From: Brevibacterium sp. 239c
GTDB lineage: Bacteria > Actinomycetota > Actinomycetes > Actinomycetales > Brevibacteriaceae
Direction of reading: 5' to 3'
Length of the DNA stretch: 64,000 bases
NCBI RefSeq assembly: GCF_900169365.1
Contig: NZ_FXZH01000012.1
Coordinates: 1-64,000, forward strand
Below, piece by piece: positions 8,087-16,426 of the stretch. How positions within the stretch are numbered: position 1 is the stretch's first letter; every line of letters begins with the position of its first letter. The notes under the pieces are model-generated. The model was not told the DNA's origin. It did no database searches and saw only the letters and a list, made by a program, of their open reading frames with translations. The position numbers were made by a program, and so were the translations under genes.

Positions 8087-8836
8087 ATGACCAATGGGAC
8101 CCAGTCGATCGATCGCGCGGCAGAGATATTGTCGCTGGTGGTGAAGTCGGATGACCCGATCTCCTACACAGAAGTGGTGGAGTCGACGGAGCTGGCACGA
8201 TCGACGGTCTCACGCCTGCTCTCCGCCCTCGAACGCAACGGTCTGGTCGAACGTGACGGCGATGGACTCTATCGTGGAGGATCCCTTTTCGCGACCTACG
8301 CTTCACGCTTCGATCGGGTCGAAACGCTGGTCACGGCGGCCGATCCCACGCTGCAGCGGCTGAGCGAGGAGACCGGCGAGACGGTCAATCTCGCCGTGCC
8401 CAGTGCCACAGGTGTCGTGCAGGTCGCACAGGTCGATTCGACCTTCGTCCTCGGCGCCACGAACTGGGTCGACGTGGAGGTGCCACCGCACTGCTCGGCG
8501 CTGGGCAAGATCATGTACGCCTTCGATATCATCCCGGTTCCCGCTGGCCGGTTGGAGCGCCGCACCCCGTACACCTTGGGCTCCCGGAAAGAGCTCATGG
8601 ACAACCTCGCCGAGGTGCGCGAACGTGGGTATGCGCTCGTGCACGAGGAATTCGAAGAGGGACTCGATGCCCTGGCCGCACCCGTGTACGGCGTCGACGG
8701 TCAGGTGGTTGCGGCGATCGGAATCTCGGGACCGACCATGCGCATCGCTGCACATCATGACGACGTCGGACGCCTCCTCGTCGACGAGGCGGGTCTGCTC
8801 TCCCGCAGCCTCAAGCGCAAGGTCACCCACCGCTGA
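8087..8836 (+). CDS. IclR-family transcriptional regulator
   Basis: 249 residues with an N-terminal winged helix (GTQSIDRAAEILSLVV, ELARSTVSRLLSALERNGLV) and a C-terminal effector domain containing GYALVHEEFEEGLDALAAPVYG, typical of IclR proteins. The ATG at 8087 is preceded by GGAG at 8074-8077, 9 bases before it. It is divergent from the IclR gene at 7189-7965. Its target is not obvious: the next gene is convergent, and the divergent dehydrogenase operon is one candidate. A 17-base tandem repeat begins at its stop codon. Confidence 0.87.
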   Translation: MTNGTQSIDRAAEILSLVVKSDDPISYTEVVESTELARSTVSRLLSALERNGLVERDGDGLYRGGSLFATYASRFDRVETLVTAADPTLQRLSEETGETVNLAVPSATGVVQVAQVDSTFVLGATNWVDVEVPPHCSALGKIMYAFDIIPVPAGRLERRTPYTLGSRKELMDNLAEVRERGYALVHEEFEEGLDALAAPVYGVDGQVVAAIGISGPTMRIAAHHDDVGRLLVDEAGLLSRSLKRKVTHR

Positions 8837-8936
8837 GTCCCGCGTTTCCCTGAGTCGGACGAACCCCCGAGTCGTACGAACCCTTGAGTCACACTAACCC
8901 CTGCGTCGTACGAACCCTTGAGTCACGCGTTCCGGA
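8835..8936. repeat. 17-bp tandem repeat, six imperfect copies
   Basis: Six head-to-tail units of 17 bases can be lined up at 8835, 8852, 8869, 8886, 8903 and 8920. The clearest units read GAGTCGTACGAACCCTT and GCGTCGTACGAACCCTT. The array fills the space between two convergent genes and runs into the last codons of the minus-strand gene. There is no unique spacer between units, so this is a minisatellite and not a CRISPR. Confidence 0.85.
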
Positions 8937-10509
8937 ACGTTCCTGAGTCGGCGCGCGCCCAGTCCCTCGCCCATGACTCCGGTGGCTGTGCCAGAAGCTC
9001 TCCCGGCTGCAGCCATTCGTAGAGTTCGGCATAGGAGCGGTGCTCGTTGCGGGAGATATTGCGCTGCAGGTGTTCCGGGCGCAGCTCCTGCGGGCTGCTG
9101 GCACCCATTGATGCCATGATCTCGACGGCCTGCTCGACCGTCGCTTCTTGGTAGTTCTTTACGCGTTCGCTCTTGTCGCCGACGTGCAGGGCACGCTGAC
9201 GCTTCGGATCCTGGGTCGTCACCCCGACGGGGCAGAGCCCGGTGTGGCAGATCTGGGCCTGGATGCAGCCGACGGCCATCATCATCGCTCGTGCCGAATT
9301 CGTGTAGTCCGCTCCTTGGGCCAGGCGTTTGACGATGTCGTTGCCAGCAGCGACCTTACCGCTGGCCCCGATCCGGATCTGGTCGCGCAGGCCGGTGCCG
9401 ACCAAAGCATTGTGCATGGTGAGCAGCCCGTCGGTCAGGGGCGTTCCCATGTGATCTTCGAACTCGAGAGGAGCCGCACCCGTTCCTCCTTCAGAGCCGT
9501 CGACGATGATGAAGTCCGGTGCCGTGCCGACGTCCTTGATGGCCTTGCAGATCGCCAGCACATCGATACGGGAGCCGACGCACAGTTTGAAGCCGGCGGG
9601 CTTCCCGCCAGATAGTTCACGCATGCGGGCAATGAATTCGATGAGTTCGGTCGGGGTGCTGAAGGCAGAGTGCGCCGGGGGACTGACGCACTTCACGCCC
9701 TGGGGGACCCCTCGGGCCCGGGCGATCTCCGCATTGACCTTGGCCGCCGGCAGGACGCCGCCGATGCCTGGCTTTGCGCCCTGGCTCAGCTTCAGGGACA
9801 CGCATTTGACCTGATCACGCGAACTCTGCTGTGCGAACTGCTCGGGGTCGAATCGGCCCTCGTCGGTGCGTGTGCCGAAGTATCCGGAGCCCACTTCCCA
9901 GATCAGGTCACCATTGTTCTCAAGATGATAAGGCGAGATGCCGCCTTCGCCGGTGTCGTGGGCGAAGCCGCCCATCTCCGCCCCGCGATTGAGCGCTCGC
10001 ACCGCGTTGGGCGACAGAGCACCGAAGCTCATCGCAGAGACGTTGAGCAGGGACATGCTGTAGGGGTGTGAGCAGTCGCGGCCGCCCACGATGACACGTG
10101 GCGGCGTCGCAGGAGCGGGGATTGGGGCAGTGGAATGAACGAGATATTCATAGCCTTCAGCATTGACGTCGCGCTCGGTGCCGAAGGCCTTCTCTCCGTG
10201 GATGCCCTTCGACCGTTCATAGACGATCGAGCGTGTGTCGCGGTCGAAGGGGCGACCGTCCCAGTTGCGTTCGATGAAGTACTGCTGGAGTTCTGGTCGT
10301 AGGCTCTCGAGGAGAAACCGCAGGTGCCCGACGACCGGATAGTTGCGCAGGATCGCGTGTTTCTTCTGTGTGAGATCGTAGATCGCGAGAACGATGACGG
10401 CGGCGACGAGGGCACCGATCACCCACCAGGCCCACGGTCCGACTGCTGCCGCCCACCCCAGTGCCACCAGAATGCCGAGTGTCGCAGCGATTGCCAGGAA
10501 ACGTCCCAT
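8923..10509 (-). CDS. Membrane-anchored FMN-binding glutamate-synthase-like protein (YerD type)
   Basis: 528 residues. Two hydrophobic segments (about residues 3-21 and 25-43) anchor the protein. The rest is the FMN and Fe-S domain of glutamate synthase (GltB domain 2), seen in VSLKLSQGAKPGIGG, IIVDGSEGGTGAAPLEF and the cysteine motif CIQAQICHTGLCPVG. It lacks the glutaminase and C-terminal domains of true glutamate synthase, as do the stand-alone homologues typified by Bacillus YerD. Their physiological reaction is not firmly known. A 17-base tandem repeat covers its last codons. The protein is complete. Confidence 0.83.
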   Translation of the reverse strand: MGRFLAIAATLGILVALGWAAAVGPWAWWVIGALVAAVIVLAIYDLTQKKHAILRNYPVVGHLRFLLESLRPELQQYFIERNWDGRPFDRDTRSIVYERSKGIHGEKAFGTERDVNAEGYEYLVHSTAPIPAPATPPRVIVGGRDCSHPYSMSLLNVSAMSFGALSPNAVRALNRGAEMGGFAHDTGEGGISPYHLENNGDLIWEVGSGYFGTRTDEGRFDPEQFAQQSSRDQVKCVSLKLSQGAKPGIGGVLPAAKVNAEIARARGVPQGVKCVSPPAHSAFSTPTELIEFIARMRELSGGKPAGFKLCVGSRIDVLAICKAIKDVGTAPDFIIVDGSEGGTGAAPLEFEDHMGTPLTDGLLTMHNALVGTGLRDQIRIGASGKVAAGNDIVKRLAQGADYTNSARAMMMAVGCIQAQICHTGLCPVGVTTQDPKRQRALHVGDKSERVKNYQEATVEQAVEIMASMGASSPQELRPEHLQRNISRNEHRSYAELYEWLQPGELLAQPPESWARDWARADSGTFRNA

Positions 10510-10628
10510 CGTGATCTCCTCCCGAGCGAACGATGGAGCCCCGAGTCTCGGGTCACGATCTCAGTGACGGGCGCCGTTGGTTCCGTGTGCTCAAAAGCGG
10601 CGTCGGGCAGCATCGTCCTGCTGCCATG

Positions 10629-11267
10629 CTATGCCTCGATCCGGAGAGAACTGAGAAATCTGCCTGTGAAATCAGAGATGTGGTCACGTCCTGCGCGAAC
10701 GACGGCAATGGCGAATCCACCATTGACCTTGACGGATCCTCTGAAGTCCTGACCACTGGAGCTGCCGGGGGTGGTGACCGAGTGGAAGAAGCGGATGATC
10801 CGCTGGGCACCGAAGATCGGATTGAGTGCAGAGGAGACCTTGCCGCCCCCATCGGCCCAGAACACGGCGTCCTCGGCCAGCAGCAGGCCGAGTGCTGTTC
10901 TCAGATCGCCGCTGTGAATCGCATCGATGAGACGACCGAGCATCGCCGAGTCCGCGGTGCGAGTCACCTGCCGATCCAGATCGATCCGGCGTGCGGCTCG
11001 TGAGATCATCTGGCGCACAGCGGCAGAGCTCTTGCCGAGAATTCCGGCGACCTCCTCGGCGCTCATATCGAAGGCCCTGGTGAGAACGAAGGCCGCGCGG
11101 GTCTCCGGGTTCAGCTGCTCGGCCAGGTGGAGCAGTGTCAGCGACAGCAGGTCCCGATTCGCGACCGCATCCTCTGGCAGCTGGTCGGTCGAGACCGGCT
11201 CGGGCGGCCTCTGTGCTGGCAGCCGTATCGCCTGGGCTGCCGAACTCGATCCCGTCCACCTCTCCAA
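10629..11267 (-). pseudogene. ECF41-type sigma factor lacking region 2 and the C-terminal end
   Basis: The 212-residue frame contains a sigma region 4 helix-turn-helix (SAEEVAGILGKSSAAVRQMIS) and a C-terminal SnoaL/NTF2-like domain with DGGGK, which marks the ECF41 group. Region 2, about 80 residues needed for core RNA polymerase and -10 binding, is absent: upstream sequence is the neighbouring AhpD-like gene. The NPDKL motif normally near the C-terminus is also missing. The only start is a weak TTG at 11267. Linkage to a carboxymuconolactone-decarboxylase-like gene is typical of ECF41 loci, so I read this as a decayed sigma gene. A shortened regulator that only titrates the C-terminal domain cannot be excluded. 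Confidence 0.65.
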
Positions 11268-11273
11268 TGTAGA

Positions 11274-11738
11274 TCAGTCGGCTGTCTCGGCAGAGCCATC
11301 GGCGACCGGCGGGGTCGTCTCGGTGGCGATTGCCAGGCGATTCCAGACGTTGATCGTGGAGATGGCCAGAAGCAGGTCGCCGAGCTGTTCGGCGCTGAAG
11401 TGCTTGGCCACCTCGTCCCAAATCTCGTCGGTCACGGTCTCCGGACCGAGTTTCGTCACCGCATCCGTGAGGGCGAAGACGCTGCGCTCTCGCTCATCGA
11501 ACAGGGCGCCGGCGTGCTGCCATGCCGAAACGGCGTAGAGCTTTCGGGACGAGACGCCGAGACTCTCCAGATCGGTGGAGTGCATGTCGACGCAGAAGCC
11601 GCAGCCGTTGACGATCGATGCGCGAAGCTTGATGAGATCGTAAAGCTCATCGCCCAGAGCGGTGCGGCAGTGGGAATCGAGTCGAGCAACGTGGGAGTAG
11701 CCCTTCTTGCTGACCTGGTCGAGGTTGATACGAGCCAT
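11274..11738 (-). CDS. AhpD-like carboxymuconolactone decarboxylase family protein
   Basis: 154 residues with the alkylhydroperoxidase-D-type motif NGCGFCVDMHS, giving two redox cysteines in CxxC and a histidine four residues later. Such proteins are peroxidase-like or unknown-function redox enzymes and are the standard partner gene of ECF41 sigma factors. The ATG at 11738 has AGGAAAGGA upstream, making it the clear start. The truncated sigma gene follows 6 bases after the stop. An ECF41-like promoter lies about 77 bases upstream. Confidence 0.85.
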   Translation of the reverse strand: MARINLDQVSKKGYSHVARLDSHCRTALGDELYDLIKLRASIVNGCGFCVDMHSTDLESLGVSSRKLYAVSAWQHAGALFDERERSVFALTDAVTKLGPETVTDEIWDEVAKHFSAEQLGDLLLAISTINVWNRLAIATETTPPVADGSAETAD

Positions 11739-11814
11739 GAGTGTCCTTTCCTGAAGGTGTGTCACGTTCCCTGGCGAACAATGGTGCGGACGACTTTCGC
11801 CCGTCATCCACTAC

Positions 11815-11841
11815 GTCGGATGGCGGCGGTGAAGTGTGACA
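11815..11841 (-). promoter_or_regulatory. ECF41-like promoter for the AhpD-like gene
   Basis: On the minus strand TGTCACA (11841-11835) is followed after exactly 16 bases by CGAC (11818-11815). The published ECF41 promoter is TGTCACA, 16 bases, then CGTC, so seven of seven and three of four bases match with the right spacing. It lies about 77 bases before the start of the AhpD-like gene, the usual ECF41 target. Confidence 0.5.
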
Positions 11842-11911
11842 GGTTCACGCGAAATCTCTGTCCGCCGGGCGCACCGAACGTCTCACACCTGCTGTCTTAG
11901 GACGCGCTGCC

Positions 11912-12772
11912 TCACGACGTGCTCGGGACCTCATCGGTGTGTCCTAGAGCAGCGAGCTGCTTGCGTCGCCAGATCTCCGTGTCCTTGATCTGGTTGAAAG
12001 TATAGATGTGGAGTCCGGCCACGCCCATGGTTGGATCGTCCAGGATGGGTGCGAGTTTGTCGAGGAATTTCCGTGGGTTGTACCCGCCAGGTTTGGCCAT
12101 TCGGGAGAAGGTCGCCGTGTTCTTGCGCAGGAACCGTGTCGATTCGCCCACGCCGATCTTCGACGCGACGCGGGTCAGCTTCGTCAGTTCCACTTTGCCA
12201 GCGATGCCCAGGATGAGCGGCAGCTCGATGCCGCGCGCCCGCACCCTGGCCAGCCACGTGGCGATGACTCCGGGATCAAAGCACAGATTCGAGACGAGGT
12301 GGGTGGCGTAGTCGCGTTTGTCCCACATCGCTTGGATGGTGACGTCATCGGGGATCAGCGGGTGAGTCTCCGGGTAGGCGCTGACGCCGAGGTGCTGGAT
12401 CGGTGCCGCCATGCTCGCGAGGTCGACGATGAGGTCGAGTGCTCCGGCATAACCTCCGGCTGGGGGCGTGGCATCGCCGGCGGGGACGAAGATCCGATCG
12501 ATGCCGGCCTGCGTGATGCGGTCGACGATCTCCTCGAGCTCGGTTCTGCCCTGGACCATCCTCGCTGCGATGTGGGGGACCGCATTGAATCCGAGCGCCT
12601 GCAGCTGTTCCGCGGTCGACAGCGTGGCCTCAAGTGTCAGCCCGGTCGAGGCGGTCACAGTGATCACCCGGCCGGGTGCGACGTACTCGTGGACACGGTC
12701 GACGACTCCGGCGGTGGGAAGGATTTCATAGCGCGCGGATTTCAGCAGCGTGCTCAGAACTTCCTGTGACAT
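11912..12772 (-). CDS. Methylenetetrahydrofolate reductase family protein (MetF-like)
   Basis: 286 residues with the MetF TIM barrel: early strand RVITVTASTGLTLEATLSTAEQL, then VPHIAARMVQGR, RIFVPAGDA, HLVSNLCFDP and HIYTFNQIKDTEIW, which line up with the FAD- and folate-binding regions of methylenetetrahydrofolate reductase. It interconverts 5-methyl- and 5,10-methylene-tetrahydrofolate. Divergent pairing with a DmdA-like methyltransferase suggests it runs in the oxidative direction, recovering methyl groups, rather than serving methionine synthesis. Similar metF/methyltransferase pairing is known for the lignin O-demethylase LigM. GGAG precedes the ATG. Confidence 0.8.
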   Translation of the reverse strand: MSQEVLSTLLKSARYEILPTAGVVDRVHEYVAPGRVITVTASTGLTLEATLSTAEQLQALGFNAVPHIAARMVQGRTELEEIVDRITQAGIDRIFVPAGDATPPAGGYAGALDLIVDLASMAAPIQHLGVSAYPETHPLIPDDVTIQAMWDKRDYATHLVSNLCFDPGVIATWLARVRARGIELPLILGIAGKVELTKLTRVASKIGVGESTRFLRKNTATFSRMAKPGGYNPRKFLDKLAPILDDPTMGVAGLHIYTFNQIKDTEIWRRKQLAALGHTDEVPSTS

Positions 12773-12873
12773 CCCGTGCTCCTTTGAGAGGATCCCTGGA
12801 AAGTGGTCGACGGCTGATGAATCTGGATGGAAACCCTTGCTTCCGTCGACACTTCAATCCTACACTGATTCTA

Positions 12874-12909
12874 CCCATAATATGGGAATCGAGTTCTACA
12901 ATGTAGAAC
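12874..12909. promoter_or_regulatory. Two palindromic candidate operators between metF-like and dmdA-like genes
   Basis: CCCATAATATGGG (12874-12886) and GTTCTACAATGTAGAAC (12893-12909) are both perfect inverted repeats with a 3-base centre. The first overlaps CATAAT, a likely -10 element for the gene at 12930. The second lies between that promoter and the start. They sit in the divergent spacer and probably control both genes; the regulator is not identified. Confidence 0.6.
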
Positions 12910-12929
12910 TGATCAGCAGGGGGAACATC

Positions 12930-14234
12930 ATGGACAACAACGTTCCATCAGTGGACCAAAGCGACAGACAAGTCCCAATCAACCTACGCCAATCAGGCCC
13001 CACGCCAGTCGAGATGCTCATTGACACCAGAGTGCGGAAGTCTCCGTACTGGGAGCTGTCGATGCAAGAGGGATGCTGGCGAGCCTCTATCTACAACCGG
13101 ATGTACCACCCGCGCGGCTATGTGCCTCGCGAGGATGGCGGGATGATGGTCGAGTACCAGTCTCTCGTCAACGACGTGACCTTGTGGAACGTCGCCGTCG
13201 AACGTCAGATCCAAGTCAAGGGTCCCGACGCCGAGGCGTTCGTGAACTATGTCATCACCCGTGACGCGACCAAAATCCCAGTCATGCGCGCCCGTTACGT
13301 GATCCTGTGCAATGAAGCCGGAGGCATCCTCAACGACCCGATCCTGCTGCGAGTGGCGATCGACGAATTCTGGTTCAGCCTCTCGGACACCGACCTCATG
13401 CTCTGGCTGCAGGGCGTCAACGTCGGCAAGGGGTTCGACGTCACCATCGCCGAGATCGATGTCTCGCCGGTGCAGGTCCAGGGTCCGAAGTCCGTCGATG
13501 TCATCGCCGACCTCGTCGGTGAAGAGGGGCGCACGCTGCCCAGCTATGGACTCATGGAAGCCCAAGTCGGCGGGCACGACGTCATCATCTCCCAGACAGG
13601 GTTCACTGGAGAGAAGGGCTACGAGATCTACCTCAAGGACTCGACGAAATACGCCGAGGACATGTGGAACGCAGTGCTCGCAGCCGGCATTCCCTACAAC
13701 CTCAAGGTCGTTGCTCCCAGCCATCACCGCAGGATTGCCGCAGGCATCCTGTCGTGGGGTCAGGACATGGACTTCGAGACCTACCCGTTCCAGGTCAACC
13801 TCTCTTACCAGGTGCCGCGGAAGAAGGAAGCCGACTACATCGGCAAAGCGAAACTCGAGGAGGTTCGTGAGCAGATCACTGCCGGTACTCCACCGTTCAA
13901 GACTCAGCTCGTGGGTCTGCTGGTCGGCGGAAAGCCGATCACAGACTACGCTCCCGACTTCTGGCTGGTCAGCGCCACATCTGGTGGCGACCCGGTCGGG
14001 TATGTGACGTCGCCCTGGTACTCACCGGAGCTCGAAGCCAATATCGCGATGGCACATGTGCCGGTCGAGAGCAGTGCGCTGGGAACCGAGTACTGGGTTC
14101 AACTCCCCGAACCCTTCGCAGACACCCCGGGTGAGCCCGTTCGCGCCGAGGTGGTGGAGATGCCGTTCCGGGCGAGCGTCAACCCCAGCCAGCGTGAACG
14201 TCTGAAGATGAACGGCCTCGACGCCGCCGTCTGA
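12930..14234 (+). CDS. GcvT-family methyltransferase, DmdA-like
   Basis: 434 residues of the aminomethyltransferase (GcvT) family. The order of conserved blocks, including YNRMYHP, LWNVAVERQIQVKGPDA, NDPILLRV, VQGPKS and GYEIYLKDS, resembles dimethylsulfoniopropionate demethylase DmdA more than glycine-cleavage T protein. DmdA moves a methyl group from DMSP to tetrahydrofolate. The true substrate here is unknown; a sulfonium, quaternary amine or O-methyl compound is possible. The start at 12930 is set by AGGGGG upstream; an in-frame opening to 12750 lacks a ribosome site and overlaps metF. Divergent metF supports use of the methyl-folate product. Confidence 0.72.
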   Translation: MDNNVPSVDQSDRQVPINLRQSGPTPVEMLIDTRVRKSPYWELSMQEGCWRASIYNRMYHPRGYVPREDGGMMVEYQSLVNDVTLWNVAVERQIQVKGPDAEAFVNYVITRDATKIPVMRARYVILCNEAGGILNDPILLRVAIDEFWFSLSDTDLMLWLQGVNVGKGFDVTIAEIDVSPVQVQGPKSVDVIADLVGEEGRTLPSYGLMEAQVGGHDVIISQTGFTGEKGYEIYLKDSTKYAEDMWNAVLAAGIPYNLKVVAPSHHRRIAAGILSWGQDMDFETYPFQVNLSYQVPRKKEADYIGKAKLEEVREQITAGTPPFKTQLVGLLVGGKPITDYAPDFWLVSATSGGDPVGYVTSPWYSPELEANIAMAHVPVESSALGTEYWVQLPEPFADTPGEPVRAEVVEMPFRASVNPSQRERLKMNGLDAAV

Positions 14235-14330
14235 TCCGCGGCGAAAGCCTGGGGCGGGCGAGAGCCTGAGTCCAGCGGTCGGGCTCTACCTAGCGGAGAA
14301 ATTCTGCTGCACGGTTCCACCACCCTGATC

Positions 14331-14370
14331 CGAGCGCGGTCACTGCGCGACATACCAGTGGCCGCGCTCG
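14331..14370. terminator. Hairpin, 15-bp stem
   Basis: Arms at 14331-14345 and 14356-14370 pair over 15 bases with one G-T pair around a 10-base loop. No clear T tract follows, so it may be a factor-assisted or bidirectional terminator for the methyltransferase gene. Confidence 0.5.
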
Positions 14371-14540
14371 CCTCTGCCCCGCCGTCGCGCTTCGACCGTG
14401 CATCCCTCACCGGCAGCGCCAATTCCTCCACGTACGCGGGAATGAATTGCTGCTCGCGGTGAGGGGTGGCCGCCCAGCCCCGTGTGCCCCAGCGTCGATC
14501 CGCGCGGCACCGTCGATGAAGACACACCTCGAGCATTGAA

Positions 14541-14573
14541 GTGCGGCCACCGAGATGTCTCCGATGGCCGCAC
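14541..14573. terminator. Hairpin with GTGCGGCCA/TGGCCGCAC arms
   Basis: Perfect 9-base arms at 14541-14549 and 14565-14573 enclose a 15-base loop. It lies about 90 bases past the end of the minus-strand permease gene and probably terminates that transcript or both convergent ones. Confidence 0.5.
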
Positions 14574-14660
14574 TCTTGCGAGGTGAGAACTGTTCGCTGC
14601 TGCTCTCCAGCCGCTGTTGTTCGGGCTGACTCTCAGCGCATCACTTCCTGCGGCGCGACT

Positions 14661-16115
14661 TCATTTCCTGCGGAGTGACTTCACCTTCGCGAGGAGTTCG
14701 TCTTCAGCATTCGGTCCGGCCTTGATGCCGGTGGGCAGGCGGAACATGAAGAAGACTCCGACTGCGAGCCAGAGGCCGAACATGGCCCACGACTGCCAAT
14801 CCAACTGTGCTGAGACCGGGGTGATCGGCAGGTAGAGGATGAAGAGGATGAAGGTCAGGATAGAAGAGATCACGCCGATGATGAAGCCACCATTGCGCGG
14901 CCCGCCGATGCGCAATGGACGTTCCATGTTCGGCTCGCGCCTGCGCAGAACCAGGAAGCCGACGCTGACGAGGAAGTAGGCGATGACGATCGCTGGTGAT
15001 CCCGCATCGACGATCCAGCCGAGGGCCGCTGTGCCGAAGAACGGGGCGACGGCGGAGAGGGCTCCGATGAAGATGATCGCGTTGGACGGGGTCCGGTACT
15101 TGGGGTGCAGTTTGCCGAACCATTTCGGGATCATGCCCGCTGCGGCCATTGCCCACATCAGTCGGGACGAGCCCATGAGGAATGCGTTCCATGAGGTGAT
15201 GATGCCTGCCAGACCGCCGGCGATGACGATCTTGCCCCAGATGGGCGAACCGAACATGGACGCGAGGGCGTCGGCGGTGACGAGGTCGTGGGTGCCCAAT
15301 TCGGATGCGGGCATGGCCACCGAGGTGGTGCCGATGATGATCACGTAGAAGGCCACGGCCATGATGACGGAGATGACGACGAGCTTGCCGATCTTCGCAG
15401 GAGGAAGTTTGACCTCCTCGGCGGACTGCGGGATGACATCGAAGCCGACGAACAGGAACGGGACGACAGCCATCACTCCGATGAAGCCGGCGCCACCGCC
15501 GGAGAAGAATGGTTCGGCGTTCTCGATCGTTCCGCCGGTGAAGCCGCCGGCCAGCAGCATGAGTCCGACGATGATGAGGAACCAGACGACGAAGGTCTGG
15601 ACCATGGAGGCGAGCTTGACGCCGCGGATGTTGATCCACGCGATGATGATCGCTGTGATGGTGCCGACGAGGGCCCAGGTGAGATAGACATCGGAACCGG
15701 CGATGGTCCACATCTTTATCTGTTCGAGGTTCGGGAACAGATAGACGGCGGTCTTCGGCACCGAGACGGCCTCGAACATGACGACGCTGATATAGCCGCC
15801 GGTGATCGCCCAGGATCCGAAGAGAGAGACTTTGGGGCCCATCGCCCGGATGAGGTAGTTGTGCTCACCGCCGGCGTGCGGCATCGCGGCCACCATCTCG
15901 GAGTACACCGTGCCGACGAAGCACATGATGACGCCACCGACGATGAACGCGAGAATCGCGCCGAGGGTGCCGGCACCGGTGAGCCAATCGCCGGTGAGGA
16001 CGACCCAGCCGAAACCGATCATCGCTCCGAATCCGATGAACAGGGCATCGATCGTTCCCAGCGATCTGACGAAACCGTGGCCCCGGTCGTCGATCTCCGT
16101 GTTCTGCTGCGTCAT
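14661..16115 (-). CDS. APC-family amino acid/amine permease
   Basis: 484 residues with about twelve hydrophobic segments. The opening GTIDALFIGFGAMIGFGWVVL matches the first helix of amino acid-polyamine-organocation transporters, with the unwound substrate-binding glycines. It should import an amino acid or amine across the cytoplasmic membrane in symport. Its position beside methyl-group metabolism genes makes a methylated amine or amino acid plausible, but this is only context. The gene starts with ATG at 16115 and is convergent with the DmdA-like gene. A very basic C-terminus (KVKSLRRK) lies on the cytoplasmic side. Confidence 0.85.
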   Translation of the reverse strand: MTQQNTEIDDRGHGFVRSLGTIDALFIGFGAMIGFGWVVLTGDWLTGAGTLGAILAFIVGGVIMCFVGTVYSEMVAAMPHAGGEHNYLIRAMGPKVSLFGSWAITGGYISVVMFEAVSVPKTAVYLFPNLEQIKMWTIAGSDVYLTWALVGTITAIIIAWINIRGVKLASMVQTFVVWFLIIVGLMLLAGGFTGGTIENAEPFFSGGGAGFIGVMAVVPFLFVGFDVIPQSAEEVKLPPAKIGKLVVISVIMAVAFYVIIIGTTSVAMPASELGTHDLVTADALASMFGSPIWGKIVIAGGLAGIITSWNAFLMGSSRLMWAMAAAGMIPKWFGKLHPKYRTPSNAIIFIGALSAVAPFFGTAALGWIVDAGSPAIVIAYFLVSVGFLVLRRREPNMERPLRIGGPRNGGFIIGVISSILTFILFILYLPITPVSAQLDWQSWAMFGLWLAVGVFFMFRLPTGIKAGPNAEDELLAKVKSLRRK

Positions 16116-16426
16116 TGCGTGCCTCTCATGTCCCTGCTATTACAGTTCTGCACAGTAGCAGGAAAAGCGAGAGTTCCGCGTCAGTAACCTCCGAACGGAC
16201 GCATCGGCCGGTTCAGAGCCCCGACGCGTACAGGCCCAGGCTCCGACCCCGACGCCAACAGGCTCAAAATCAGGCTAAGGCTCAGCTCCGACCCCGTAAG
16301 TCGTGGGCTCGATTAGCTGAGTTCGGCCGACTTCCACCGCCGAACTGGCATGCAGCCGAGCTGACACGAGGCCGGACTGAGACAGGTCTGCCCCCACCGA
16401 TCGGTGAGGGCAGACCTGCTTGGAGA
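16116..16426. other. Spacer between permease and haem monooxygenase genes
   Basis: About 311 bases. It contains the permease promoter region near 16115-16160 (TGTAAT on the minus strand is a possible -10), a C-rich stretch with repeated GCTCCGACCCC words, and a terminator at 16383-16418. I see no gene. Confidence 0.55.
16383..16418. terminator. Strong hairpin downstream of the haem monooxygenase gene
   Basis: CAGGTCTGCCC at 16383-16393 pairs with GGGCAGACCTG at 16408-16418, and the loop itself holds a second palindrome (CACCGATCGGTG). It begins 9 bases beyond the stop of the minus-strand gene and is well placed to end that transcript. Confidence 0.75.

Larger units (their letters stand above)
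14235..14660. other. Gene-free spacer between the methyltransferase and permease genes
   Basis: About 426 bases without a convincing gene. Short frames here lack ribosome sites and recognisable motifs. It contains two strong hairpins, listed separately. The two flanking genes are convergent, so this is a terminator region. Confidence 0.6.

Noticed and set aside
8835-8936. Possible CRISPR array
   Set aside because: Units are only 17 bases, directly adjacent and diverged, with no unique spacers.
12750-12929. Extension of the DmdA-like gene to an upstream start
   Set aside because: It runs through the metF start, the promoter and two palindromes; AGGGGG before ATG 12930 marks the real start.
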